DNA of 44,358 nt from Gammaproteobacteria bacterium (GTDB lineage Bacteria > Pseudomonadota > Gammaproteobacteria > Steroidobacterales > Steroidobacteraceae): positions 1 through 44,358 of the forward strand of contig JANYJY010000034.1 in the NCBI GenBank assembly GCA_025358295.1, written 5' to 3'. The notes under the pieces were generated by a model that was not told the origin of the DNA, did not search any database, and was given only the letters and a program-made list of their open reading frames with translations. The first letter of the stretch is position 1. The number at the start of each line of letters is the position of its first letter. The position numbers were made by a program, and so were the translations under genes. Of this stretch, positions 8,476-16,742 are shown piece after piece.

Positions 8476-10235
8476 ACGCGACCGCCGCCACGGGCCCGGC
8501 ACCCGCCGGCGATTCCTGGGCGATCTATCGGCGGCTGCTCAAATACGCGAAACCGTATCTCGGCGTTTTTTTGATTGGCGTGCTGGGTTCGATGCTGTTC
8601 GCCGCGTCGAACGCATCGCTCGCGTACCTGGTCAAGAAATTCCTGAACGGCGCATTCCTAGTCAAGAATCCGGCGGTCTTGTGGCAAGTGCCGATCGGCG
8701 TCGTCGTGCTCTTTACGCTGCGCGGCATCGGCGATTACATCCAAAGCTACTACCCCAGCTGGGTCGGCAGGCAGGTCATCAAAGGCCTGCGCCACGATGT
8801 GTTCTCGCACTACCTGCGGCTCCCGACGGCTTATCTGGACCGCCAGCAGTCAGGGCACTTGCTGTCGAAGCTGACCAACAACATCGAATTGGTGGCGGCG
8901 GCAGCCACAGGCGCGGCGATTTCTGTGATCAGCGACAGTCTGACCATCGTCGCGCTGCTGGTCACATTGTTCTACATGAACTGGCGGCTCGCGGTGTTTT
9001 GCATCGTCGCCGCGCCCGTCATCGCGCTGCTGATGCAGATTGCGAACCGCAGTTTTCGCCGCTACAGCGAGCGGATTCAACATTCCATGGGGGATATCAC
9101 CCGCGTCGCCAAGGAAGCGATCGATGCGCATCGGCTGATCAAGATTTTCAACGCCGAGGATCATCAGACGGACCGGTTCGAACGAGTCAACGAACACAAT
9201 CGCGCCTCGAACATGAAACTGATCCGGGCGCGCGCCATCAGCAATCCCGTCGTCCAATGCATCGCGTCGATCGCTCTCGGCAGCGTGCTATACGTGGCAA
9301 TCCGGCAGGTATTCACCCACGACATGCAAGTCGATGAGTTCTTCGGATTCTTGACCGCATTGATGCTTATCCCGGCGCCCTTACGCAGCCTGGTCAACAT
9401 GAGCGGCCCCCTGCAACAGGGTATTGCCGCGGGCCAGAGCGTCTTTGAAATCATCGACCATCCAACCGAGGGCAGCGGGGGATCGCTCGAGCTCAAGAGG
9501 GCGCGTGGCGATATCGAATTCCGCCATGTGTCGTTTTCTTACTCGGGCGACAAGGGCGATGTGCTGCACGACGTCAGCTTTCATGTCCGTCCCGGAGAGA
9601 CCGTGGCCATCGTGGGGCGCTCCGGCAGCGGCAAGTCGACTCTGGTCGGTCTGGTGCCGCGATTCTACGACGCAACGCAGGGGTCGGTGATTTTGGATGG
9701 GAACGACGTGCGCGAGTACCGGCTGACGGATCTGCGCACCCAGGTGAGCCTCGTCAGCCAGGACGTGGTGTTGTTCAACGACACCATTCGCAACAACATC
9801 GCCTTCAATGCGGCCGGCAAGTCCGACGCAGAAGTGGAGAGCGCGGCGCGCGCCGCCAATGTCATGGAGTTTATCGCGCAGCAGCCGCAAGGGTTGGACA
9901 CGCCGCTGACCGACCGCGGCCAGAATCTTTCCGGGGGACAGCGGCAGCGAATTTCCATAGCGCGGGCCTTGCTCAAGGATTCTCCCGTGCTGATCCTGGA
10001 CGAGGCCACTGCCTCGCTCGACAATGAGTCGGAACGCCGCGTGCAGCAAGAACTCAGCGTTCTCATGCAGGGCCGGACGACATTGGTGATCGCACACCGG
10101 CTGTCTACCGTCGAAGGTGCCGATAGAATCATCGTGCTCGACCAGGGCAGGGTGGTGGAAAGCGGCTCACATAAAGAACTGTTGGCACACGGCGGTTTGT
10201 ATGCGGCGCTGCATGGAATGCAGTTCAACGCGTAA
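8472..10235 (+). CDS. msbA: Lipid A export ABC transporter MsbA
   Basis: Homodimeric inner-membrane flippase moving lipid A-core from the inner to the outer leaflet. The 587 residues have six helices in the first ~320, then an ATPase domain with Walker A GRSGSGKST (about residue 383), LVSQDVVLFNDT Q-loop region, LSGGQRQR (about 487), LILDEATASLD and the switch His in VIAHRLSTV. The start is TTG at 8472, overlapping the exbD TGA; GAGGA lies nine bases upstream. No alternative ATG keeps the N-terminal elbow helix. The neighbour lpxK is its classical partner in lipid A biogenesis. Confidence 0.95.
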   Translation: MNATAATGPAPAGDSWAIYRRLLKYAKPYLGVFLIGVLGSMLFAASNASLAYLVKKFLNGAFLVKNPAVLWQVPIGVVVLFTLRGIGDYIQSYYPSWVGRQVIKGLRHDVFSHYLRLPTAYLDRQQSGHLLSKLTNNIELVAAAATGAAISVISDSLTIVALLVTLFYMNWRLAVFCIVAAPVIALLMQIANRSFRRYSERIQHSMGDITRVAKEAIDAHRLIKIFNAEDHQTDRFERVNEHNRASNMKLIRARAISNPVVQCIASIALGSVLYVAIRQVFTHDMQVDEFFGFLTALMLIPAPLRSLVNMSGPLQQGIAAGQSVFEIIDHPTEGSGGSLELKRARGDIEFRHVSFSYSGDKGDVLHDVSFHVRPGETVAIVGRSGSGKSTLVGLVPRFYDATQGSVILDGNDVREYRLTDLRTQVSLVSQDVVLFNDTIRNNIAFNAAGKSDAEVESAARAANVMEFIAQQPQGLDTPLTDRGQNLSGGQRQRISIARALLKDSPVLILDEATASLDNESERRVQQELSVLMQGRTTLVIAHRLSTVEGADRIIVLDQGRVVESGSHKELLAHGGLYAALHGMQFNA

Positions 10236-10252
10236 CCCGAGCGGCGCTAGGA

Positions 10253-11257
10253 ATGTCGGTTCAATCTTGGCTCAATCGGATTTGGTACGAGCGTGCAGCG
10301 CCGCCCTGGTGGCTGTTGCCGCTGTCGTTAACCTATGGCGCCGTCGCCGGTTCGCGCCGCTATCTGTACGCCAAACAATGGCGCAAGTCGACGCGGGTCT
10401 CGGCGCCGGTGGTGGTGGTCGGAAACTTGAGCGTGGGAGGCACCGGCAAGACACCGCTGGTCTGCTGGCTGGTGGCGCGACTCGCCGGCGTCGGCCTCAA
10501 GCCGGGGGTGGTCACCCGCGGTTACGGCGGTTCCTCCGGAAGTGTCCGGCTCATCGTGGCCTCCGACGATCCAAGCGTGGTCGGCGATGAGTCCATCTTG
10601 CTGGCGCGGCGCACCGGGGTACCCGTGGCCGTCGGGCGGGATCGCCCGGCCGCATCGCAGCTTTTGGTCAATGCGGGATGCAATATCATCGTGAGTGACG
10701 ATGGATTGCAGCATTACGCATTGATGAGAGACTGTGAAATTGTGGTCATCGATGGCGATCGGCGCTTCGGCAACGGCTGGCTGTTGCCGGCGGGGCCCCT
10801 ACGCGAGGCGCCGGGACGATTGGCGGCCGCGGATGCCATCGTGGTGAACGGCGGCAGGGCTCTGCTCGAAGGCGCCTTCAGCATGCGGCTCGAAGCTAAA
10901 AATGCGCTGAGCGTCATCGGTGCCGCGCACAGGTCATTGGAGGATTTTGCGGGAGGATCGGTGCACGCTGTCGCCGGCATCGGCAATCCTGAGCGATTTT
11001 TCAACATGCTTCGCGCGCACGGGATCGAGGTGGCCGGCCATCCACTGCCCGACCATGCGACTATTCGGTCAGCCGATATTTGCTTCGGCGACGAGCGTCC
11101 GGTGCTCATGACCGAAAAGGATGCCGTAAAATGCGCAGGGATCGCCGGGCCGCAGCATTGGTACGTGCCGGTAACCGCGAGTTTCGACGGTACGGAGTCC
11201 GATGCGCTATTCGGCATTGTGACCAAAGCTATCAAAAAACGCGCTGCGGGCGCGTGA
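10253..11257 (+). CDS. lpxK: Tetraacyldisaccharide 4'-kinase LpxK
   Basis: Phosphorylates the 4' position of the lipid A disaccharide (sixth step of the Raetz pathway) at the inner membrane. The 334-residue length is normal. The N-terminal amphipathic/membrane helix (PPWWLLPLSLTYGAVAG) is followed by P-loop VGNLSVGGTGKTP (about residues 56-68), RGYGG, the family VSDDGLQHYAL segment (about 148-157) and the VIDGDRRFGNGWLLPAGPLREA motif. It lies 17 bp after msbA in the same operon. The purine tract is only one base from the ATG, so initiation may rely on coupling. Confidence 0.94.
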   Translation: MSVQSWLNRIWYERAAPPWWLLPLSLTYGAVAGSRRYLYAKQWRKSTRVSAPVVVVGNLSVGGTGKTPLVCWLVARLAGVGLKPGVVTRGYGGSSGSVRLIVASDDPSVVGDESILLARRTGVPVAVGRDRPAASQLLVNAGCNIIVSDDGLQHYALMRDCEIVVIDGDRRFGNGWLLPAGPLREAPGRLAAADAIVVNGGRALLEGAFSMRLEAKNALSVIGAAHRSLEDFAGGSVHAVAGIGNPERFFNMLRAHGIEVAGHPLPDHATIRSADICFGDERPVLMTEKDAVKCAGIAGPQHWYVPVTASFDGTESDALFGIVTKAIKKRAAGA

Positions 11258-11264
11258 GGGTGTA

Positions 11265-11459
11265 ATGGACAAGCGTTTGCTCGAATTGCTGGTATGTCCG
11301 ATTTGCAAGGGTCCTTTGCGCAGCATTGGCAGCGGCAACTCACTCGAACTTGTCTGCCGTCCTGATCGGCTGGCCTATGCGGTGCGCGAAGGCATCCCGT
11401 TGATGCTGCCCGAAGAGGCTCGTGCCTTGAATGCAGACGACCCTCTGTTCGACCCTTAA
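11265..11459 (+). CDS. Trm112 family protein (YcaR-like)
   Basis: A 64-residue protein of the Trm112/UPF0434 family. The signature MDKRLLELLVCPICKGPL is present with C11 and C14. The second zinc-ligand region is reduced to a single cysteine (LVCRPDRLAYAV), as in other bacterial YcaR proteins; the end has GIPLMLPEEARAL. In Escherichia coli ycaR also lies between lpxK and kdsB. The biochemical role of bacterial Trm112-like proteins is not settled; in eukaryotes Trm112 stabilises methyltransferases. Seven bases separate it from lpxK. Confidence 0.9.
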   Translation: MDKRLLELLVCPICKGPLRSIGSGNSLELVCRPDRLAYAVREGIPLMLPEEARALNADDPLFDP

Positions 11460-11475
11460 CTCAAGACCCGAGCGC

Positions 11476-12240
11476 ATGTTTCACGTCATCATACCGTCGA
11501 GATTCTCTGCTGCACGCCTGCCGGGCAAGCCGCTGCTGCCCATTGGGGAACGTCCGTTGATCCAATGGGTGTGGCAATGCGCGCAGGCGAGCGGTGCGAG
11601 AAGCGTGACCATCGCCACGGACGACGTGCGCATCTTCGAAACGGCCTCGCGATTCGGCGCCGACTGCGTGATGACTGCCGTGCGGCACGCCTCGGGTACC
11701 GACCGGATTGCCGAAGTAGTGCGGGCGAGAGGCTTTGCGACGAACGACATCGTGGTCAACCTCCAGGGCGATGAACCGATGATGCCGCCGACGGTCATCA
11801 AGGAAGTGGCGGACGCCTTGAATGCACGTCCCGGCATCGACATCGCGACGGCGGTTGCCCCCATCCAATCGCAGGCCGAATTCATCGACGTCAATTGCGT
11901 GAAAGCGGTGCGCGACTGCGACGGCCGTGCGCTGTACTTCAGCCGTGCGCCCGTACCCTGGCCGCGCGACAGCGTGACGGACGGCAAGCCGACGCGTTTT
12001 GCCGGCGCCTGGCGTCACGTGGGCATCTATGCCTACCGTGTCCACAGTCTGCTGCGATTCGCGGCGTGGCCGCCGACTCCGCTCGAGGAAGCCGAAAAAC
12101 TTGAACAGCTGCGCGCCTTGGAACATGGCATGCAGATCTATTTGGTGACATTGCCGCAAGCGCCGCCCGCGGGCGTGGATACGCCCGAGGATTTGCAGCG
12201 AGTGCGCGGTGTGCTCGGCGTCAAGAGGATGCGCGCCTGA
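11476..12240 (+). CDS. kdsB: 3-deoxy-manno-octulosonate cytidylyltransferase KdsB
   Basis: Activates Kdo as CMP-Kdo for attachment to lipid A; cytoplasmic. The 254 residues begin FHVIIPSRFSAARLPGKPL, the CMP-sugar synthetase signature, followed by TDDVRI, NLQGDEPMM (metal/nucleotide site), KAVRDCDGRALYFSRAPVPW and GIYAYRVHSLLRF. The ATG at 11476 is chosen; an open frame extends 15 codons upstream into trm112 but does not match the family. It is 16 bp after trm112. Its TGA is part of a CTGA overlap with the phosphatase gene. Confidence 0.95.
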   Translation: MFHVIIPSRFSAARLPGKPLLPIGERPLIQWVWQCAQASGARSVTIATDDVRIFETASRFGADCVMTAVRHASGTDRIAEVVRARGFATNDIVVNLQGDEPMMPPTVIKEVADALNARPGIDIATAVAPIQSQAEFIDVNCVKAVRDCDGRALYFSRAPVPWPRDSVTDGKPTRFAGAWRHVGIYAYRVHSLLRFAAWPPTPLEEAEKLEQLRALEHGMQIYLVTLPQAPPAGVDTPEDLQRVRGVLGVKRMRA

Positions 12241-12716
12241 GTTCCGTCAAGCGGGTGCTGTTCGTTTGCCTCGGTAATATTTGCCGCAGTCCGACGGCAG
12301 AAGGTGTGTTTCGGCAGCTGATCGCCAGTGAGGCGCCGAGACTGGAAGTCGAGATCGATTCCACGGGAACGGCCGATTATCACATCGGCGACCCTCCGGA
12401 TCCTCGCAGCCAGCGCGCCGCCAAGCGCCGCGGCATCGACTTGAGCGGATTGCGTGCGCGTCAGGTCGCGGCGCGCGACTTTGCGCACTTCGATCTCATT
12501 CTGGCGATGGACAGGGACAACTTGCGCGAACTGGAGTCCCGTTGTCCCAAGCAGGCGCATGCGCGCCTGCAGCTATTCCTCGACTACGCGCCCGAGTGCG
12601 GCGTTGCAGAGGTACCCGATCCTTACTATTGCGATGCGAAAGGTTTCGAGGAGGTGCTGGACCTCTGCGCCGCCGCGTCGCGCGGCTTGCTCGCCGATTT
12701 AGAGAAACTACCGTAG
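12237..12716 (+). CDS. Low-molecular-weight protein tyrosine phosphatase (likely CTG start)
   Basis: Cytoplasmic LMW protein-tyrosine phosphatase of about 159 residues. The active-site loop CLGNICRS (C11, R17) lies near the N-terminus and the general acid is the D of VPDPYY near the C-terminus. Start choice is unusual: the nearest standard start, GTG at 12255, leaves only three residues before the conserved FVCLGN strand. CTG at 12237 gives M-SSVKRVLFVCLGN, the normal family N-terminus, overlaps the kdsB stop as CTGA, and has AAGAGGA (12223-12229) exactly seven bases upstream. Such phosphatases often act on tyrosine kinases of polysaccharide export, but no kinase is in view. Function is secure at family level; the start is inference. 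Confidence 0.85.
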   Translation: MSSVKRVLFVCLGNICRSPTAEGVFRQLIASEAPRLEVEIDSTGTADYHIGDPPDPRSQRAAKRRGIDLSGLRARQVAARDFAHFDLILAMDRDNLRELESRCPKQAHARLQLFLDYAPECGVAEVPDPYYCDAKGFEEVLDLCAAASRGLLADLEKLP

Positions 12717-12865
12717 CAGCCAGTATAGTCCTCGGCGGCGCCGCGCGTGGCCATCGCCACGATCTCAGCCGATGCGCCTTGAGCGCAGGTCAAATGGGTT
12801 TTGCCGATTCGCTCGCCCACGGTGACGACGATGCGCGCTTGATTGATTGCATCGATATTGGACAT
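12626..12865 (-). CDS. Possible small gene antisense to the phosphatase 3' end
   Basis: A 79-codon open frame starting MSNIDAINQARIVVTVGERI, with a good Shine-Dalgarno (AAGGA, seven-base spacing) before ATG at 12865. The first ~49 codons occupy the otherwise empty gap between the phosphatase and DUF4184 genes and use codons like the neighbours. The last ~30 codons run antisense through the end of the phosphatase gene and are Ser/Arg-rich, as expected for shadow sequence. No family recognised, no signal peptide or membrane segment. It could be a genuine small protein or chance. Confidence 0.35.
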   Translation of the reverse strand: MSNIDAINQARIVVTVGERIGKTHLTCAQGASAEIVAMATRGAAEDYTGCYGSFSKSASKPRDAAAQRSSTSSKPFASQ

Positions 12866-12951
12866 GCTGTGATCCTTAGGTAAATGGCAGGCCACAACCT
12901 GCGATGTATAGATCTGTAATATGACGGCGAGATGACAAATAGGGTCCCCTG

Positions 12952-13761
12952 ATGCCATACACGATTTCCCACGCTGCCGTAGTGCTGCCTTTTTCTCGTC
13001 TGTTGGCGCGGTGGCGTCTCCTTTCCGCTGTCGTGATCGGGGCCATGGTTCCCGATTTCGGGCTGTTCTTTCCCTGGCACATGGAGCGTGTTGAGACTCA
13101 CAGCGTCATGGGCCTGTTGACGTTTTGTCTGCCGGTGGGCGTTGCCAGTTATTGGATTTTTCAGTTGCTGATCAAAACACCGATAGTGGAGCTGTTGCCC
13201 GAGGCTGCGTATGCGCGTTGGCGTCCTTATTCTTCGCCGGCGGCGATAGCCAACGCCCGCCAGTGGCTGTTGGCCGCCGGCGGCGTGTTGGCGGGGGCGG
13301 TGTCGCACTTAGTGTGGGATGGGTTTACCCATGAAAATGGGCACGGGGTGCGCATGATTCCCTGGCTCGAGGAGCCAATCGTGGAGATAGGCAGTCACCA
13401 TGTCGTTGCATTCAGGCTGCTACAAGACGGCAGTTCCTTGGTAGGCCTGCTCATTGTGGTTGCTCTGGTATCGTATGGCCTGCGTCCGGGACACGAGCAA
13501 GCGGTCGCGAACCGATCCATACCGGCCACAGAGCGCCGGCAATGGGTTCTGATCTATGTGGTCACCGCCGTCGGCCTGAGCGCCGCTTGGCTGTTATGGG
13601 CACGATCAGGGGAGTTTGCGGGGCACTCCGTCAAATCCATAGCAACCGGCATTGCCGTGGCAGCCCTTCGCGGCGTCGCCATGGGTTTGTTTTGCACCAG
13701 CTTATGCCTCGACTGGCGCCTGCGCGCGCTCCGTTTACCGGAGGCGCGCAGTTCGCCATAG
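12952..13761 (+). CDS. DUF4184 family membrane protein
   Basis: A 269-residue multi-pass membrane protein matching DUF4184: the start MPYTISHAAVVLPF is the family hallmark, with histidine 7, and later conserved His/Asp pairs occur in MVPDFGLFFPW, LVWDGFTHENGHG and GSHHVVAF. Hydrophobic stretches lie near residues 20-40, 48-72, 105-125, 160-180, 200-220 and 235-255. The clustered His/Asp in the membrane suggest a metal-dependent membrane hydrolase, but no activity is known for the family. It is convergent with rne, ending 13 bp from the rne stop. Confidence 0.88.
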   Translation: MPYTISHAAVVLPFSRLLARWRLLSAVVIGAMVPDFGLFFPWHMERVETHSVMGLLTFCLPVGVASYWIFQLLIKTPIVELLPEAAYARWRPYSSPAAIANARQWLLAAGGVLAGAVSHLVWDGFTHENGHGVRMIPWLEEPIVEIGSHHVVAFRLLQDGSSLVGLLIVVALVSYGLRPGHEQAVANRSIPATERRQWVLIYVVTAVGLSAAWLLWARSGEFAGHSVKSIATGIAVAALRGVAMGLFCTSLCLDWRLRALRLPEARSSP

Positions 13762-13774
13762 TCTGCAGTGAGAT

Positions 13775-16291
13775 TCAGCGCTCGTCGGGACCGGGGTGCG
13801 GTGCATCGGTAGGCGCCGAGGACCACACGACATACTTATTGTCGCCGCTGCCGCCGCTCGGTGGCGTCGGCGCCGTCTCGCTGAACAGGGGTATCTGAGG
13901 CCGTTCGCGCGGCGCTTCAACGGGCAGCGGCGAACCTCCACCCTCGTTGGCTTCGCGGGGGGCCGGTGCGCTGGGAGCGCCGGAAGACGCCTCCGCGCTG
14001 CTACCGTTGTTTGGCCCCTGCCCGGCATTCGAACCGTTCGGCGCATTCTCTCCACCGTCGCGCCGGCCCCGGCCGCGTCGCCTGCGGCTTCTTCCGCCGC
14101 GCTCGCTACGTTCTCCACCGGCATCGGCGGAACGCGGTTCACCGCCGCGGTTCTGCTGATCATTGCGAGGCGGTTGATCGCCGCGTGGCTGATCGTTGCG
14201 CGGCTGATCGTTGCGCGGGGTCTGCTCATTGCGTGGCTGATCGGTGCGCGGCTGATCGTTGCGCGGGGTTTGCTCATTGCGTGGGGGCTGATCGCCACGC
14301 GGAGCGGAATCGGCGCGCTGCGGCTGATCGGGTCTCCGTGCAGCGGAATCGCCGCGCGGACGCCCGTCGCGACGCGGATCTCGAGGTCCGTCGCGCCGGA
14401 CATCGCGATCGCGATTGCGGTCACGATCTGCACCGCGATTTCGATCTCGGTCACCGCCGCTGCTGCCGCTGCTACTGCTACTGCTGCGATATCGATCATT
14501 GCGCGGTTCGCGGTGCGCCGGCCTGTCGCGCTGCGTCTGACCGGACGACGGAGCCGCCTTCGGAGCCGCGGTGGTTCCGCCGCCGAACAGGAACCTCCAC
14601 AGGCGTACGAACACGCCGACTTGTGGAACTGTTTCCACCGGAGTGGGGGCCGCCACGGGCATGGGAATGATGGGCGCCTCGGATGCCGGCAAAATGCTCG
14701 GTACGAGCGGCACATCACCCTGAGGCTTCTTGTCGCGGGTGCCGATGTTTTCATCGGCAATGGTGGGCTGATCGGCTAGTTGGTAGCTGACGGTGGAGTT
14801 TTCCGGCAACTCCTTTTCGTCGTCGCGGATTCGCCGCAGAGTGTACGCCGGCGTCTGCATGTGTGGGTTGGGCACGATCACCAGAGACACTTTGTCGCGA
14901 GACTCGATTTGATTCAGCCAATCGCGCTTCTCATTCATCAAATATGTCGCGACGTCGACCGGGACCTGAGCAATCACCCGGCCGGTGCGTTCCTTGCGTG
15001 CTTCTTCGCCGATCAGGCGCAACAGCGACAGCGACATCGATTCGACGCCGCGTATGGTGCCCATGCCGCTGCAGCGCGGACAATTAATATGCGTGGTTTC
15101 GCTCAACGCCGGGCGCAGCCGCTGGCGCGACAGCTCAAGCAGGCCAAAGCGCGACAAGCGTCCCAATTGGATGCGGGCACGATCCATCTTGACCGCGTCG
15201 CGCAACATATCCTCGACGGCACGCTGATTGGCGGTTGATTCCATGTCGATGAAATCGATCACTATGAGTCCGCCGATGTCGCGCAGACGCAATTGCCGCG
15301 CGATTTCTTCGGCCGCTTCCAGATTCGTGTTGCGCGCAGTGGCTTCGATGTCGCCGCCACGGGTGCTGCGCGCCGAGTTGATGTCGATCGACACCAGCGC
15401 CTCGGTGTGGTCGATCACCAGGCTGCCGCCGGAGGGCAGGGTGACCTTGTGCGAATACGCGGACTCGATCTGGCTTTCGATCTGGTAGCGCGTGAACAGG
15501 GGGACCGGATCCTGATACAGCTTGAGCTTGCGCTGCGCGTCGGGCGGCATGAAGCGCTGCATGTATTCCAACGCTTTTTGAAAGGCTTCAGGCTGATCGA
15601 TCAGGCATTCGCCGACGTCGTCGGAAAAGTAGTCGCGAAGGCCGCGGGTTACCGCGTCGCTTTCCTGAAAGATGAGGAATGGAGCCGGCCGTCCGTCGTT
15701 GGCGGCCACGATGGCATCCCACGCGGTCTTGAGATTATTCAAATCCCATTGCAGCTCTTCAGTGGTTCTGCCGACGCCGGCGGTGCGCACGATGGCGCCC
15801 ATGCCGTCGGGAATCTGCAGGCCGTTCATGGCATCGCGCATTTGCTCGCGATCTTCGCCTTCGATGCGGCGCGAAACGCCACCCGCACGCGGGTTGTTCG
15901 GCATCAGTACCAGGAACCGCCCGGCCAGACTGATAAATGTGGTGAGCGCCGCACCCTTGTTGCCGCGCTCATCTTTTTCCACCTGAACGATCAATTCCTG
16001 CCCTTCCTGCAGCAAGTCCTTGATATTCATCCGGCCGCCGTTGGCGGGCTGCGACCGGAAGTATTCCTTCGAAACTTCCTTCAGCGGCAAAAAGCCGTGC
16101 CGCTGCGCGCCGTATTCGACGAACGCCGCTTCGAGACTGGGCTCTACGCGGGTGATCCGGCCTTTATAGATATTGGATTTTTTCTGTTCCCGGGACGGGA
16201 TCTCAATCGATAAGTCGTAAAGTTTCTGACCATCGACGAGTGCGACTCGCAGTTCTTCTTCTTGAACTGCGTTGACGAGCATTCTTTTCAT
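13775..16291 (-). CDS. rne: Ribonuclease E
   Basis: Endoribonuclease at the core of the RNA degradosome; 838 residues. The N-terminal half has the S1 domain ([20 protein letters not shown]...GFLPL), the catalytic aspartates in [14 protein letters not shown] (about residue 303) and IDFIDME (about 345), and the Zn-link CPRCSGMG (about 403). From about residue 510 on the protein is predicted disordered: proline-rich, then an Arg/Asp-rich stretch ([17 protein letters not shown]), a Q/N/P/R tandem repeat, and a basic [12 protein letters not shown] patch, likely the RNA-binding arm. The ATG at 16291 (MKRMLVNA) is chosen over an in-frame TTG nine bases upstream because it matches family starts. A long leader precedes it. 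Confidence 0.96.
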   Translation of the reverse strand: MKRMLVNAVQEEELRVALVDGQKLYDLSIEIPSREQKKSNIYKGRITRVEPSLEAAFVEYGAQRHGFLPLKEVSKEYFRSQPANGGRMNIKDLLQEGQELIVQVEKDERGNKGAALTTFISLAGRFLVLMPNNPRAGGVSRRIEGEDREQMRDAMNGLQIPDGMGAIVRTAGVGRTTEELQWDLNNLKTAWDAIVAANDGRPAPFLIFQESDAVTRGLRDYFSDDVGECLIDQPEAFQKALEYMQRFMPPDAQRKLKLYQDPVPLFTRYQIESQIESAYSHKVTLPSGGSLVIDHTEALVSIDINSARSTRGGDIEATARNTNLEAAEEIARQLRLRDIGGLIVIDFIDMESTANQRAVEDMLRDAVKMDRARIQLGRLSRFGLLELSRQRLRPALSETTHINCPRCSGMGTIRGVESMSLSLLRLIGEEARKERTGRVIAQVPVDVATYLMNEKRDWLNQIESRDKVSLVIVPNPHMQTPAYTLRRIRDDEKELPENSTVSYQLADQPTIADENIGTRDKKPQGDVPLVPSILPASEAPIIPMPVAAPTPVETVPQVGVFVRLWRFLFGGGTTAAPKAAPSSGQTQRDRPAHREPRNDRYRSSSSSSGSSGGDRDRNRGADRDRNRDRDVRRDGPRDPRRDGRPRGDSAARRPDQPQRADSAPRGDQPPRNEQTPRNDQPRTDQPRNEQTPRNDQPRNDQPRGDQPPRNDQQNRGGEPRSADAGGERSERGGRSRRRRGRGRRDGGENAPNGSNAGQGPNNGSSAEASSGAPSAPAPREANEGGGSPLPVEAPRERPQIPLFSETAPTPPSGGSGDNKYVVWSSAPTDAPHPGPDER
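14201..14296 (-). repeat. 48-bp tandem repeat in the rne tail region
   Basis: Two copies with a 48-nt period (14201 and 14249), nearly identical over the first 36 nt, encode the 16-residue unit [12 protein letters not shown](T/N)DQP. Flanking shorter RGDQPPRND units extend the same theme. The period is a multiple of three, so copy-number change would keep the rne frame and only alter the length of the disordered arm. Confidence 0.85.
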
Positions 16292-16657
16292 GTGCCCCAA
16301 CTGATGTGGTAGGAGCCGAGGAGGTGAGCTTGAGAATAGAGGCCGGAGCCGCGACGAATGTGGCGATCAGGAATAGACACACGCCGAGCGCGAGGGACGC
16401 GACCGGCATCAATTCCATCACTTTAAGCAAAAACGTATACGGCAAGCCCGGGGCCTTGTTCTCGGTTAACCGCTTGTCAGACACCGAGGCTCAAATTGGG
16501 CTCTCTTGCGTCTGTCTCATCGGCCGAGCGATGGTCTGGAAATCCAGAACCAACTAATATGCGGCTCCCCAACTGATGGGGGGCCACCGAAACCTGTGTC
16601 TACATGCTAACCCTTGAAATGAGCGTGGCCCAGAAATGGTTCAGCGCCTGACACGGT
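16292..16657 (-). promoter_or_regulatory. Long structured 5' leader of rne
   Basis: The region between the inferred rne transcription start (near 16657) and its ATG is about 366 nt, close to the 361-nt leader through which Escherichia coli RNase E regulates its own mRNA. It contains an 8-bp hairpin (16563-16570 with 16578-16585, loop AACTGAT on the plus strand) and a weaker one at 16532-16552. The 12-mer CCCCAACTGATG occurs in the first hairpin (16567-16578) and again next to the rne start codon (16295-16306). An open minus-strand frame of 93 codons (16484 to 16203) runs through it but overlaps rne in another frame and I do not call it a gene. Regulation by RNase E is inference from length and structure. 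Confidence 0.6.
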
Positions 16658-16663
16658 TTTAAG

Positions 16664-16692
16664 ACATTATCACGACAGGCCGTCAGGGTCAA
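16664..16692 (-). promoter_or_regulatory. rne promoter
   Basis: On the minus strand TTGACC (16692-16687), a 17-bp spacer and TAATGT (16669-16664) form a good sigma70 promoter directed towards rne, giving a start near 16657. It lies back to back with the rluC upstream region, where TGTAAT (16693-16698) is a possible divergent -10. Confidence 0.7.
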
Positions 16693-16724
16693 TGTAATCA
16701 ATACCTTAGAATGAAGGCGCAACA

Positions 16725-16742
16725 ATGACCGTGAAACCATGA
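16725..16742 (+). CDS. Five-codon leader ORF overlapping the rluC start
   Basis: ATG ACC GTG AAA CCA TGA encodes MTVKP. It has a Shine-Dalgarno GAAGG (16713-16717) at seven-base spacing, and its stop overlaps the rluC ATG as ATGA. The same GAAGG is 21 bases from the rluC ATG, too far to serve it directly, so rluC could be translated by termination-reinitiation. A chance occurrence is possible. Confidence 0.4.
   Translation: MTVKP

Noticed and set aside
14161-14300. CRISPR-like regular repeats
   Set aside because: Repeats are contiguous, in frame with rne and have no unique spacers; they encode a protein repeat.
13796-14779. A 327-codon plus-strand open frame and several others opposite rne
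   Set aside because: They are antisense shadows of the GC-rich, Arg/Asp-rich rne tail; composition is low-complexity and no start signals fit.
16203-16484. 93-codon minus-strand frame with a hydrophobic stretch upstream of rne
   Set aside because: It overlaps the rne start in another frame, has no convincing Shine-Dalgarno, and lies in the long rne leader; more likely untranslated.
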